From: Coccinella septempunctata
Lineage: Eukaryota > Arthropoda > Insecta > Coleoptera > Coccinellidae
Direction of reading: 5' to 3'
Length of the DNA stretch: 64,000 nt
NCBI RefSeq assembly: GCF_907165205.1
Contig: NC_058192.1
Coordinates: forward strand, 39,956,001 to 40,020,000
In this document: positions 1-10,780 of the stretch, piece after piece
How the letters are laid out: each line of letters opens with the position of its first letter
Numbering within the stretch: position 1 is the stretch's first letter
Notes under the pieces: generated by a model
Databases searched by the model: none
The model's input: only the letters and a program-made list of their open reading frames with translations
Told to the model about the DNA's origin: nothing
Program-made: the position numbers and the translations under genes

Positions 1-345
1 TGTCTTCAATCAATGGTATATTCACAAGTCTTTCCAACAAAGTGTTGAAAACTGCTAACTTATGGTTCCAGTGCTGTTGGGAGGTGATGTCAATTGACAC
101 GTCTGTATGTGTTGGCTTTCTGAAGATATCAAAGAAGTGTTTGCCATCCTACAACTCGATGTTTGGGTCTAAGAAATTGCATTCTTTATCATTTATATTT
201 TCATTCTTAAATTTCATCTTGTTCACACAACTGTTCAAATATAAAACGAAATCCTCAAATTCTTGGTCAGTTCCCCCCCACAAGATTATAATATCATCCA
301 CGTAACGATGGTAGTAGACAATGAGTAAAGAAATGACATTACTAA
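1..345 (-). pseudogene. Penelope-like element reverse transcriptase fragment
   Basis: Read on the minus strand, the segment gives a YVDD polymerase box (YYHRYVDDIII, near 300-280), then the Penelope-type signatures NFLD, FRKPTHTD and HK-AVFNTLLERL-NIPL in the right order and spacing. This is the palm and following region of a Penelope-like element (PLE) RT, which in complete elements is followed by a GIY-YIG endonuclease. The copy is broken: one in-frame stop follows the NFLD motif and a frameshift is needed after the YVDD box. It runs off the left edge of the window. Assignment to PLE is from motif order; the subgroup cannot be told from this piece. Confidence 0.8.
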
Positions 346-385
346 TTTTTTCTAACCCGTGAAGCTATGTATAATCTTCAACCCA

Positions 386-408
386 ACATGTTTTCGTCGA
401 AAACATGT
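386..408. repeat. short near-perfect hairpin
   Basis: A 23 bp self-complementary stretch (ACATGTTTTCG then its complement) lies between the Penelope fragment and the next element piece. The rest of 346-502 holds only two imperfect copies of a GTATAGTGAGA motif. No function can be assigned. Confidence 0.4.
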
Positions 409-502
409 GGGCTAGAAAATGGAAAGAAGACGGAAGGTATAGTGAGAACACGCATGAATTTGACGAAAGGTATATGAAAGGATACGGAACGTATAGTGAG
501 AG

Positions 503-820
503 TCAACCTTGAGTAGGAACTTCGTCCACAGGTCTTGGAGCCGACGACATCTTCAAGAACGCATCTCTAGCTCGATGACTGACTCCTTCCAAAAACTCAT
601 CGAACATTGCTTTGAACTCGCCAAACATTTCATTAAGTTTAGCGTCGAAGGCACTTTTCATATGCTCCTCGTATTTATTACGAATCCTTAAACAACCCGG
701 GCAAAACCACCAAAAACCATAAATCTTCAAATGCAGTAAACAGTCAGGGGAGATTCCAACACATGTCGCCTGATAAGATTTTGAACATATGCCAGAGCAC
801 AATATATTTAAAGATTTGCG
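503..820 (-). pseudogene. LINE ORF1 fragment with PHD-like zinc finger
   Basis: About 100 codons on the minus strand. Cysteines in the pattern CSGIC ... ATC ... WWFCPGC resemble the degenerate PHD fingers at the N-terminus of ORF1 proteins of CR1/L2-type LINEs; a charged, probably coiled-coil stretch follows (IRNKYEEHMKSAF...). No RT part lies next to it, so this is an isolated remnant, or the 5' part of a copy whose other end was lost. It could also be a host PHD exon, but its LINE surroundings make that less likely. Confidence 0.45.
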
Positions 821-1185
821 GCTATCTCTATGACCCGGCTACTTGGCCATGTGGTCAGGCTCAAGTGTCTCCTGATGGGCAAACCCAGAGGATATCTGGA
901 CCCTTCTCCACCTCCGGATCTCCACCAAGAAATTTTCTTCTTCCACGCTCGCTTTCTCTTCTGTCAACTTCTGATCCTATGGACTTCTATGCTCTTACTT
1001 TTAGGTTATGTTCGGTTTTGTTTTGGTTTATCTTCCAACTCCGCGGTGTTAAGTTCCGATATAGGTAAATCTACAGAGGAAAAACACAGGAAAGGGTGTT
1101 AGTACATTCAGCTGACTGAGAAAAATCATGCGCTACGATATCTACAAAGCCAAAATCATGCCTGCAATCCACAATTCAAAGCGCA
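821..1185. other. unassigned interval, probably LINE A 3' UTR plus flank
   Basis: No coding sequence can be supported here. The part nearest 1185 is likely the 3' untranslated tail of the minus-strand LINE A, but I could not place its poly(A) or repeat tail. Confidence 0.3.
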
Positions 1186-4100
1186 CTACAATCTAATATG
1201 AGATGATGAAATAAAAGCTACAATTGTGTTAATGGTAGTTTCTTTCAGGTGTGAATCTAGCAAGCAATCATAAATCGTTAGTGGAGCGACCTTGCACTCT
1301 TTTACTAATGTGGAGTACAAGGTTTGACAATTAACAGTGTTATTCGAACATCCGAAGAAGATGTGATCCAAATCTCCCTGTTCTCCACACTCACAATTGT
1401 TGTTATACAATACCTTTATTCGATATAAATGCTCTGGGGAACAACAATGACCCGATCTTAATCTATTTATAGTTGTGATGGCTTTCCTTGGTAGACGAAG
1501 ACATTCTGCAAACCATGGTTTTGGAGTAATTTTATTTTTCGTTCTCAAATGGGCATATCTTCTACCCTTTTGCCGGCTGACATCGTGCCACTCGTTTTCC
1601 CACTCTCTCCATATCTTCATTTTGTATGTTGGCCAGTGTTCACACGGGTGTGCCCTAATCCTTTGTGTCTGAAGTGGACCTTTAGCACCTATTTTGGCAA
1701 GCGAGTCTGCCCGTTCGTTTCCAACAATATTGGTGTGTCCAGGTATCCATATTAATTTGGTCGAATAATTCCTACATTGTATATCATGTATCAGTGCTCT
1801 GATCTTCAACACAAAAGGGTTGACATCCGCACTGAGAGACCACGAAGCTATGGATTGCAAAGAAGACATGGAGTCTGTAAGAATCACCGATGATTTTATT
1901 TCCTGCGAAAATATGTACTGAAGAGCCCTGTATATGGCCACAATCTCAGCCGTGCACACAGAAATATACTTTGGCAAACCCTCCGACATCGAGTACCCGA
2001 CCGTAGACGAGAAAACTCCAATACCTACCCCTCCCTGAGCATTCTTGGATGCATCCGTAAAAAATTCCAAACAACCCTCAAACTTTTCACGAAATCTTTG
2101 TTGGAACAAGGGTTCATTGTTTACATGTTCTTTTCTTAGGCCCATGGTGTCATACCGTATAGGGTTGTGATGAACCTGTACTGAATACTTAAAACAATGC
2201 AGAATTGGGGAAGAGTCTATATCTGGGAGAATCTCCAGCACCTCCTTGGTGGCCTGGACAAATGCAGGGATTGGCCCATTGTTCCAAAATCCTTTAAATC
2301 TGATTAGTTGCTGTAATAAGTTCATCATCCCCGGGTTCTGAACATAACATAGTCTGCTGATAAATTTAAATGCCAGCCATCTCCTCCTATATTTCAGGGG
2401 AGGCTCTCCACTTTCCGCCAACATTACATTAATTGGGGTAGAACGCATATATCACAAAGCTATACGTAGAGACTGATACTGGACCCTGTCAAGTTGGTTA
2501 TACAAAGATTGGGCGCATCTTCCCACAAATATTGTGGCGTAATCCAGATGGGGGCGAATAAGTGACTTGTATACATTCAACAGTAGTGTAGGGTGGGACC
2601 CCCACCAAACCCTTGTCAACCTCCTCAGCAAGTTTATTCCCCCCATAGCGCTACCACATATGTTCTCCACGTGCATTCTCCATTTAAGTTTATTGTCCAA
2701 ATGGCATCCCAGATACTTGACACTGTTACACCAGGGGACTTGGGTGTCAAAAATTTGGATCCTTGGCAGTTGTGGGAGTGTTTTGCCTTTATGGAATGCC
2801 AGTACTTTGGATTTTGAGGGGGATAGTTGTAATCCTCTATCATTCATCCAACTAGACACATTATCCAAGGTTCCCTTGACCCTCCCGCATATCCTCTGCA
2901 AATCCCATCCTGCCGATATTACACAAAAATCATCTGCAAACTGTACTATTAATGTATCTTCCTCAGCACACTCAGCAACCGAAGCAGTATAAACATTAAA
3001 CAACAATGGGCTCAGTGATGAACCTTGTTCCAAACCAGTGTTGGCTTCTCCTGGGCCGATTGGTTCTCCAGAGTGAGGATCCAGGACAAAAACGTCCCTA
3101 CCCGTGAGCATATTCTGAACTATAGACACCAAATCAAATGGAACCCTCAATTTCAGGAGGTCCTGTAACAGCACCTCAACCAGAACCCTATCATAAGCTC
3201 GGCTTATATCCAAAAAGGCAATCACTACAAACTTATTAAAGGAGAGTCCAAGATATATCTGCGATATCACATAACACAGACAGTCCTGAACTGACCTACC
3301 CTTACGAAAACCAAACATCAGACTGTCATCTCTCAACGAACTCTCGAAGATATGTTCTATTCTAACCTTGATTATAAATTCTAGGGTCTTGAGCAGACAT
3401 GAAGACAATGCAATGGGGCGATAGCTCTCTGCTTCATTAGGGTTCTTCCCCGTTTTACAAATTGGAATGATCAAGGTGCTTTTTAATGATTTGGGGACAC
3501 TGGGGTTAATCAATAATGAATTGAACAGTTCTATTATTTTTAATTTCATTGACATGGGTAGATTTTTCAACATGCTGTATGTCACACCATCTATTCCAGG
3601 AGCCGTGTCTTTCTTTTTCAAATGAAGGATATTCGTGAATTCGTAGTAGGTGAACGGTGGACTAACAATTAGATTATTCTGTATAGTAGAAGGGCTTTGT
3701 ATTACAGCAGGTGTTATCATTGATAAAATTTCCTCTCCACATGATTTTTTAGAAAGACATTTAGGGCGAGGAAATATCGAATTCTGAAATATTTTAATAG
3801 TATTCCACATATCCTTCGCATTTTTGTGATGTAGTGTCTCGCAGAAATTCCTGAAACTTTCCTTTTTTGCCTGGCGAATTAAGTATCTAGTTTTGGCCCC
3901 TAGTTTTTTTGTTAGTATATAATTCTCCTGAGTTGGCTGATGATAGAAATCTTTAAATGCCCTGCGTCTCTCCTCAATGGCCTGTGAAATTGTATCGTTC
4001 CACCATGGTGCTTTCGGGACTCCCGTTCTAGATTGGCATCTTCTGGGGATAGTAATTGAAGCAACTCTCTGAATTGAGGTAACCACCTCCTCCAGAGATT

Positions 4101-4908
4101 TAATTTCTCTAGTTTCATTTAGGTCAAATGAGGTGTTGTATGCCAGCCAGTCAGCTCGTGCACAATTAAATCTAGGGAATGGGAATGTACTACGACGAGG
4201 CCTCCTACTGTTCCTGGGATCCACTTCAATGGTTAAATATATTGGAAAATGATCCAAATAATTACCGTCGTAAATAACAGACCATGTTGCACTCCTGGCA
4301 ACCTCATGTGACACCAATGTCAAATCTGGAGCGCTTTTGTTCTGACCAGGAGGGGTGTGTCGTGTTCTGGATCCATCATTCAACAAAATTAGGTCTTTTG
4401 ATTCTATTAGGTCTTCTATTAGCTTGCCTTTTGTATTGAGGGCGCCTGACCCCCACATGGGATTTTGGGCATTAAAATCACCCAACAATATGAAGGGAGG
4501 TCTAATATGTTCAATAATTTTATCCAAATGTTCTTGTCTAAGATTAAATTTAGGGGGAATATATATATTAACTATAAGGATTTGATCTATTTTAATCATA
4601 AGCACCTGTAGACCATCAGGCAGACTGAAATTCGATGGACGTACATGTTCAAATATAATGGTGTCTTTAATAAAGAAAGCTACTCCTCCATATCCATCTT
4701 CTCTGTCTTCTCTAACAATAGAGAATCCAGGAAAATGGTATGGTTCCAGTGGTTCAAAAAAGGTTTCTGATAAGGCAAATATGTCAATATTCAAATCCTT
4801 GAGTTTTAGTTGGAGTTCTTCTTTATTGCACCTTACTGAATGTATATTCCACTGAAAGATATTTAAAGTGGTTCTAATTGTAGGATTTCAATATATCTTA
4901 TTTGCCAT
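1186..4908 (-). pseudogene. LINE A ORF2: endonuclease, reverse transcriptase, RNase H (two nonsense codons)
   Basis: Read from 4908 down to 1186. The endonuclease starts with NIFQWNIHSVR and includes LGDFNAQNP and DHFPIY. The RT has FLDISRAYDR, LEQGSSLSPLLFN and the FADD box. RNase H shows the four acidic positions: FTDASK, TAEIVAIYRAL, TDSMSSLQ and GNERADSLAK. A cysteine/histidine cluster (CECGEQGDLDHIFFGC) lies near the C-terminus. The start is inferred at the ATG 4906-4908; codon 7 is TGA (4888-4890). A second TGA at 2452-2454 falls in LRIAL-stop-YMRSTP between RT and RNase H, where related copies suggest Gly. There is no frame change across either stop, so about 1,240 codons would be open without the two point changes. 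Confidence 0.85.
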
Positions 4909-4933
4909 AATTAATGTTGTTGGATTAGTTTCC

Positions 4934-6463
4934 CTAGTAGAAATCGTCCTCCGAAGGAGAACGAACTCTCTGGGAAATTTCTTTCATTATATTTTTGATA
5001 GATTCTAAACTCTGTGGACATATGGACTCTTGGCTTAAAAAGCCGTCTACTTCTGCGAACAACATCTCATTACTTAGTCCTGAGGTTTCCCTATTTGTAT
5101 AAGAACTAGGGCGATTATCTGAATGGATAACAGATGAATTGTTCTCGGATTGGAACATAAAACCGTTCGATTGAGCTCTGGCAGGGGAATAATTTGTTAG
5201 TGCCATTTTGTGTTTCTCAGAATCGTAACCTGGGGAGGATGGATTTTTACGTTTTTTTGGGGATGCTACTATGTTACTATACGGCTTCATCGGTGTTTTA
5301 AGCAACAGTCTTCGGTGTGGGGCTTCCACCACCTCAGCTCGCGAGTAGCGACTTGACTGCGATGGCAGAGCTGGAAATGCCTGAACGTTTCTTGTATTTA
5401 AGTTATTCGACCTAAAAAATTGCTCGGCCTCAAAATATGACAGGTTGTCCACTGCCATTTTTTCCCGGATGGCTTTCTGTCTACTATACTCGGGGCACAA
5501 ACGATTTGTCGATTCGTGGTTATTGTTTTCTTTGCAGAATACACATTTGGCATACTGCATATCATATTCACACTCCGCCTCCTCATGGTTTTCTCCACAT
5601 CTACGACATCTTTTCTTACCTCGACATAATTTTTTTGTGTGTCCATACCTAAGACAATTATAACACTGTATGACAGGCGAAATATAGAGTTTCACTTCCT
5701 TTTTGTTATAGCAGATACCCAGGTATTTGGGTAGGGTCTTTCCTTCGAACGTTATAAGGTATGAAGCAGAAGGTACATAGTTGACTTGTCCATTTTCCAC
5801 CTTTCTTTTATTTAATCTTCTGGCGCTCACAATTTTAATCGGTGATTCACAGTTCAGAATGTCCTCGTCTACAACGTCAGATCCAACATCGCTAATAACC
5901 CCCCTGCAAGTCACCAAACGGGATGGAACATATATTAAATAATTTTCATCAAAAATTGTTTCGTTGTCAATGAAATCATTTGCTTGGCTAAAGTTATTGA
6001 AGTCAACCGCAACTTTGTTGGCTCCCTTTCTACTCAATTGTTTGATTCCCTCTATATTATTGGTCGCCAATATTTTCCCTATATTCATAGGGTGAATATT
6101 GTTGTTTTTTGATTCAATGATTACCGAAAATGGAGCTTTATCTGTCTCTTTATATCTTAATTGAGCCAAATTCCTAGTAACCTGTGTTTTGCAAAAATTC
6201 TTTTTCGCTTGAGCATTCATCTGGTCGGAAAAAGATAAAAGACTTATGATTGCTTCCATCGATTCGAGGTTCTGAATAAAATTATCAAAATTGGCAACAT
6301 CTGTTTTGTTTTTTAAGCTGTCGATATCTCTCGCTAACTCCTCTAGGTCAGCTTGAGATATCGTTTTTTTCGAAATTAAATTATCCCAAATTAATTTACT
6401 CTTTTCGGAAAGGTATGGTTGAACTGAGGGGAACGTTAACGTTCCCCCCTGTTCTTCATCCAT
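4934..6463 (-). CDS. LINE A ORF1: nucleic-acid-binding gag-like protein
   Basis: An unbroken 509-codon ORF. The N-terminal half is low in recognisable motifs. Residues about 267-323 hold three cysteine/histidine zinc knuckles (CYNCLRYGHTKKLC, CRRCGENHEEAEC, CVFCKENNNHES...C), as in the ORF1 of I-like LINEs, where the protein binds element RNA and packages it with ORF2. The C-terminal part is Ser/Pro/Asn-rich. The ATG at 6463 is the first in frame, and 25 bp separate its stop from the ORF2 start. The ORF is intact although ORF2 is not, which suggests the copy is fairly young. Confidence 0.8.
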   Translation of the reverse strand: MDEEQGGTLTFPSVQPYLSEKSKLIWDNLISKKTISQADLEELARDIDSLKNKTDVANFDNFIQNLESMEAIISLLSFSDQMNAQAKKNFCKTQVTRNLAQLRYKETDKAPFSVIIESKNNNIHPMNIGKILATNNIEGIKQLSRKGANKVAVDFNNFSQANDFIDNETIFDENYLIYVPSRLVTCRGVISDVGSDVVDEDILNCESPIKIVSARRLNKRKVENGQVNYVPSASYLITFEGKTLPKYLGICYNKKEVKLYISPVIQCYNCLRYGHTKKLCRGKKRCRRCGENHEEAECEYDMQYAKCVFCKENNNHESTNRLCPEYSRQKAIREKMAVDNLSYFEAEQFFRSNNLNTRNVQAFPALPSQSSRYSRAEVVEAPHRRLLLKTPMKPYSNIVASPKKRKNPSSPGYDSEKHKMALTNYSPARAQSNGFMFQSENNSSVIHSDNRPSSYTNRETSGLSNEMLFAEVDGFLSQESICPQSLESIKNIMKEISQRVRSPSEDDFY

Positions 6464-6845
6464 TTTAATCTATTCCCATGCTAGGAGTCAGGGGATATAG
6501 GAAAAACTACCAGTATCAAAATTGATTAAATGCAATTTACAAAATAAGGTTTACTCAATCAACTAAATATGTCGATCAATCGACTCACCAGTTGTGTTAG
6601 CTATGGGATGGATAGGATAACACACTCACACACTGAAAAAATAAGGAATTTTTCGGAATTTATTAGCTCTCAGAAAAAGTGACCGCTTTCTTCGAACCTT
6701 AACCTCCGAATCTAAGAAGTTTATAATTCAGTTGTTTTCACAGAACTGAACACAAAGAATAAACAAGGTATTCAATTACTCACAAGAACTGTTTGAAGCT
6801 GCTAAAATATCGATTTTCGGAAGAGTGAAAATCGGACAAAATACT

Positions 6846-6927
6846 AACTAAATGAGGCTAACCAGATGGCTGATATCGAAGGAGGAACCAAACACACTAA
6901 TTAAAAAAAAAAAAAAACTAAATGAGG
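6846..6927 (+). mobile_element. 60 bp retro-insertion with poly(A) and target duplication
   Basis: The same 12 bp (AACTAAATGAGG) occurs at 6846-6857 and 6916-6927 and brackets about 60 bp that end in a run of 16-17 A. A terminal A-run plus a long direct repeat is the mark of LINE-driven insertion of a severely 5'-truncated RNA. The source RNA is not recognisable. The A-run overlaps the first bases of the second repeat, so the exact limits float by a few bases. The rest of 6464-7148 shows no supported gene. Confidence 0.6.
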
Positions 6928-7148
6928 AGCATCGGAAACATACGTGCACGCCTCAAGAACAATCCTTATATGAATATAAATGAATATAAGTTTGATTGGT
7001 TCAAAGGTGATCAATTAACAATTTTATCAGAACTTATACTGGATGTTATTATTCAACCTTTACCCTCTACAAGAAAATATAGGTATAGAAATATCTTTAT
7101 CTGAATTAAACAACAGAATTATAAAAATTTTTTGATGAATAACGGCCG

Positions 7149-7261
7149 GTTTTATAATCAAACCTGAAGTCGCTTTAATTTCAAAGCTTCCTTTAACCTT
7201 ACTGAAAATGACACTAAAGGAAGCTTTAAGCTTAAAGTGACTTTAAATTTGATTATGAAAC
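7149..7261. repeat. foldback (MITE-like) hairpin
   Basis: Arms of about 47 bp (left 7149-7196, right 7214-7261) are inverted copies with several mismatches. The termini read GTTTTATAATCAAA and its complement, and the arms meet around AAGCTTCCTTTA. No target duplication was clear. It looks like a small non-autonomous DNA element. Confidence 0.65.
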
Positions 7262-7417
7262 TAGACGTAATTTATTTTTTTTATATTGTCAGTTTGAAAT
7301 ATCTGAGCCTGACGTGTCAGATCACGATAGTGATATTAATAATATGGAATAGTACAAGATCCCGCTGCAGAATTTCTACGTTCATTACGTACAGAGTCAA
7401 ACACACATTTTTACATA

Positions 7418-8604
7418 TACTTCATTCAAATTTATTTTAGCAGTCGGTTGGCCATGGAATAATTTTCTCAAGTTTTTGTAACTAGAACGAAGTTAGGTTG
7501 GCACTCATGAAATGTCGTTAATGTCATAACGCCGTTGCCACAACTAATATCAATTTTTATTACGAAAATGCCGAAAGTGATTGAGAAAAGAGACAGGGTT
7601 TCAGGAAGTGCTATTTTGAATTCAGGTCCGCTCATTCAAATAGTTATACCCTGATATTTTAAAATCCACAATACGTCACACGGTAGCGAACATATTCAAT
7701 GTAAGAGAATGTATTTTAATGTTTCATCTGAATCTAAACGACTTATATTTCAGCTGGATATTTCCACAATCAGAAAGATTGTGAATGATTAGGATGACAA
7801 AGAATTTCCTTCTATTGGGAGACCCAAAAAAGCGGTGGCATTTGAGAATTTTATATTTGAGTGAATTAATGCCAAAAGTTTACTACAGGATTTTCGATAA
7901 ATGTCATTGGAGAATAAGTTCCCTAAAATGGATTTTTCTATTTTTCATTTGACTTGTCCTATACAATGTAAATGCCTTGAGGTACTAATAAATACCTAAT
8001 TATTATTATTACATCAATGTATTAAGATGAGTAGCCACAAATACGCGCAAGTTGCCCTGTTACTTGTTTATTCAAGTTCATCTTAACTTGAAACTTCCTT
8101 CAATTCCTTTTACTTATATTGATGCAAGATGATTTTTGTTGAAGAATTTAACATTTTTGTAATTATCTGTTAATTCCTTCGGGAGATACCCATTCCCAAC
8201 CACTGCATCATATGAATTTCATCTTCGGGTTAATATTTTTGAAATCTACAAATGATGTAAGCCAAAGAAGATAACGAACATTAACTCTCCTCAAGCTAGT
8301 GCATATTATGATATTATACTGTTCTTTTGTATTATATTTTCCATGCAAATAACTGGATTTGGTATGCTTTCAATCAGTTTGTATAAACTTCAATTATGTT
8401 CGTCACATATTTTCTGAAGAGATTGGACATTGTCTTAAAATACGTAATAACAGAAACTTTTACGTAGAACGAGCAACATAGCTTTGATTTGAAACCCAAA
8501 AATGTTTTGACAAGCTTCATAACCCCACATTTTCCTACTATACAGAGTGAAATGTGTCAAATTTCCATGGCCAACCGACTGCTAAAATAAAAGTGAATGA
8601 AGTA
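7418..8604 (+). mobile_element. Tc1/mariner-like element, degraded
   Basis: A 1,187 bp element with 42 bp terminal inverted repeats (left 7418-7459, right 8563-8604; termini TACTTCATTC). It is flanked by TA at 7416-7417 and 8605-8606. Removing it with one TA rejoins a sequence matching the uninterrupted right arm of X, which proves the insertion and the 2 bp duplication. TA targets are diagnostic of Tc1/mariner-type transposases. Inside, short broken reading segments (STIRKIVND, IGRPKKAV) recall a helix-turn-helix and linker of such transposases, but no ORF survives. Confidence 0.75.
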
Positions 8605-8640
8605 TACGTTTATGGATAGGAGAGTACACTGATAACAGGT

Positions 8641-10137
8641 GTAAGCAGGTAATATTTCGATGTATTTCTACGTTCATAACGTACACGGATGTTTTTGATA
8701 TCAAATTAAAGCTAATTTTTTTTCGAATATGATGATATATGGCTGCCTGTGAAGAAATGGCCGCAAGTTAGGTCTGCCATCTGTTGAAAACGCGAGATAT
8801 CCGAAATAAAGTAAGAAAGAGTTCGACTCATTCTACACCATCGGGTTTTTACGAGTTACACTGATATAATGGGATCTTTCACACGTGTTCCGGTTTAGTT
8901 TCGCACCGGAAAACAACCGAATTGCACTTTCGGCGGCGCTTATCGCCGCGAGATTTCCACCATACGGATAAAACCCGGTGAATAATTTTTCATCCGGTTG
9001 TTTTCCGCTAAAAACTCGACGAAAAAACCCGTGGTGTGAAAGGAGTCTAGGGTTCTCAAGAGTGCATTTGAATTATTCACAACTCTGTTGATATTATTTA
9101 TGTCATAACCCTCCGTCAGGCGCTATAAGAATATTGAGAGTTCGGGCGCAATGCATCTAATAGATTCTAATTAGAACGTCATGTTGTAATAGGTCCAAAT
9201 AAATTAATATTGAAACAGAGGAAGAATTTTTTAAAACGAAGATAATTCTCACAAAAGTTTATTCCAAAGGCATAACCAGAAATAAATAAAATTCTCTGTC
9301 AGATCCTAGAAGTTGGAAGACGGACTAATATGCTTTGAGGTCTATGTTTCACACGCACATGATTAGAAATTAGAATTTTTTTTCCACTGGGTCGTCCTGC
9401 CTTTTCCTAAAAAGCTGTCAGCATTTTCATCATACCCAAACCTATCAAAACTCCTATACAGGTTGAAAATGTATTACGTACCTCAGCTAACAAATCTTCA
9501 GATGATGAAGATAAGTCTGATTGCGACGACGATAATGACAACTGCGATTATGAAAGCAGCGAGGAATCGTAGGAAAATGTAATATACTGATTTGAAATAT
9601 CACTTGATTCAAGTGATACTTAGTGAATGAACAATTTTTTGTTATAAAATAAATCTCTTTATACTTTAAGTTTTTGTCATAGTATCCATTAGGTAATTAT
9701 AATTTTGGATTAAATGTAAAGTCGTTTCTACTATTGTTTGAACCCCTTGCTAAAAACCCTATCTATCGACGCACAGAACACAACTGATTCTCGGAACTCG
9801 CACAAGCTTACGGAGCTTCTGAGGGGTACTTCGGTACCTATGGAGAATCAGGATAATATGAATATGAATATATATAAATATGAATATGCGCAATGGCTTT
9901 AAATACTCACACGGCTAGCGTACACATTCCTTATCTAACGAGTGGCGTTGCGCGCCATCTCTTTCACTTTATTTCGGATATCTCGCGTTTTCAACAGATG
10001 GCAGACCTAACTTGCGGCCATTTTTTCACAGGCAGCCATATATCATCATATTCGAAAAAAAATTAGCTTTAATTTGATATCAAAAACATCCGTGTACGTT
10101 ATGAACGTAGAAATACATCGAAATGTTACCTGCTTAC
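8641..10137. mobile_element. element Y: DNA element with 172 bp terminal inverted repeats
   Basis: The 172 bp at 8641-8812 recur reversed at 9966-10137 with only a few differences, starting GTAAGCAGGTAA. Total length is 1,497 bp. The repeat contains the near-palindrome TACGTTCATAACGTA and GGCCGCAAGTTAG, both close to motifs in element X, so X and Y look like related families. No transposase-size ORF is present; near 9480-9572 a short frame ends in an acidic tail (SSDDEDKSDCDDDNDN...) that may be a coding relic. No convincing target duplication was found: the right end abuts LINE B directly. Confidence 0.75.
8876..9042. repeat. small foldback element inside Y
   Basis: A 167 bp segment with inverted ends (CTTTCACAC / GTGTGAAAG) and further self-complementarity (CCGGAAAACAACCG against CGGTTGTTTTCCG). 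It resembles a MITE or foldback insertion. It is richer in CpG than its surroundings. Confidence 0.5.
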
Positions 10138-10780
10138 ATTGATTTATTGTCACATGATTACAATATAGAAGAATATAAGAATATACTTTGCTCATTTGGT
10201 TTCACATCGCTCATCAGTAAATATACACGTCCAGAGAGTCGAACATGCCTGGATCATTTTTTTGTGAAAGGCATGGATCCGGAAAACCTGATTGTGAACG
10301 GCATTATCCTGCAGAACTTGATCACGGATCACTATCCAACATTTCTGTGCACTAACCTGAGGGTGAATGGAAGGATCACTAGAAAAGATCGTTCAAAACA
10401 GTATATTGATTATAGCAAATTGAAAAACTCTTTGAGGAATGAAGATTGGCAGGAAGTCTATAATTTTGATGACTCTAATAAAATAACTGAAAATTTCATG
10501 GAAATTCTAAAACGATATATAGAGGATAGTACAACCACAGTTAAAATTAAGAAAAAGGAACGGATACGAAAAGAATGGATAACTCCAGCAATATTAAATG
10601 AAATTAACAAAAAACAAAATATGTACATTAAAACAAAAAGGGATCCCGAAAATGTTCAATTGAAAAATGAATATTCTAAATGTAAAAATCACATAAAAAA
10701 ACTTATATATGAAGCAAAAGAGATATACTTACAGAAGTGCATAAAAAAGAATCAGAATGAATCGAAAGCTTTATGGGACT
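10138..10780 (+). pseudogene. LINE B ORF2, part 1: endonuclease end and linker
   Basis: The frame opens IDLLSHDYNIEEYKNIL, which matches the residues right after the GDFN motif of LINE endonucleases, and continues with RTCLDHFFVK and LITDHYPTFL (the SDH-type motif). A basic linker (KIKKKERIRKEWITPAIL) leads towards the RT. The frame is cut at KALWDC by the solo LTR and resumes at 12377. The catalytic first half of the endonuclease is missing. Confidence 0.8.

Larger units (their letters stand above)
1186..6463 (-). mobile_element. LINE A, I-like non-LTR retrotransposon with RNase H
   Basis: A two-ORF element on the minus strand: ORF1 (4934-6463) with three CCHC knuckles, then ORF2 (1186-4908) with AP endonuclease, RT and RNase H. 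An RNase H domain plus a zinc-knuckle ORF1 is the layout of the I group rather than Jockey or CR1. The coding length is nearly complete. Limits given are those of the coding region; 5' UTR probably extends beyond 6463 and 3' UTR below 1186, and I did not find a convincing target duplication. Two nonsense codons in ORF2 make the copy non-autonomous. Confidence 0.8.

Noticed and set aside
6922..7104. 60-codon ORF beginning MRSIGNIRARL
   Set aside because: No recognisable motif, very AT-rich, and its start overlaps the target duplication of the small retro-insertion.
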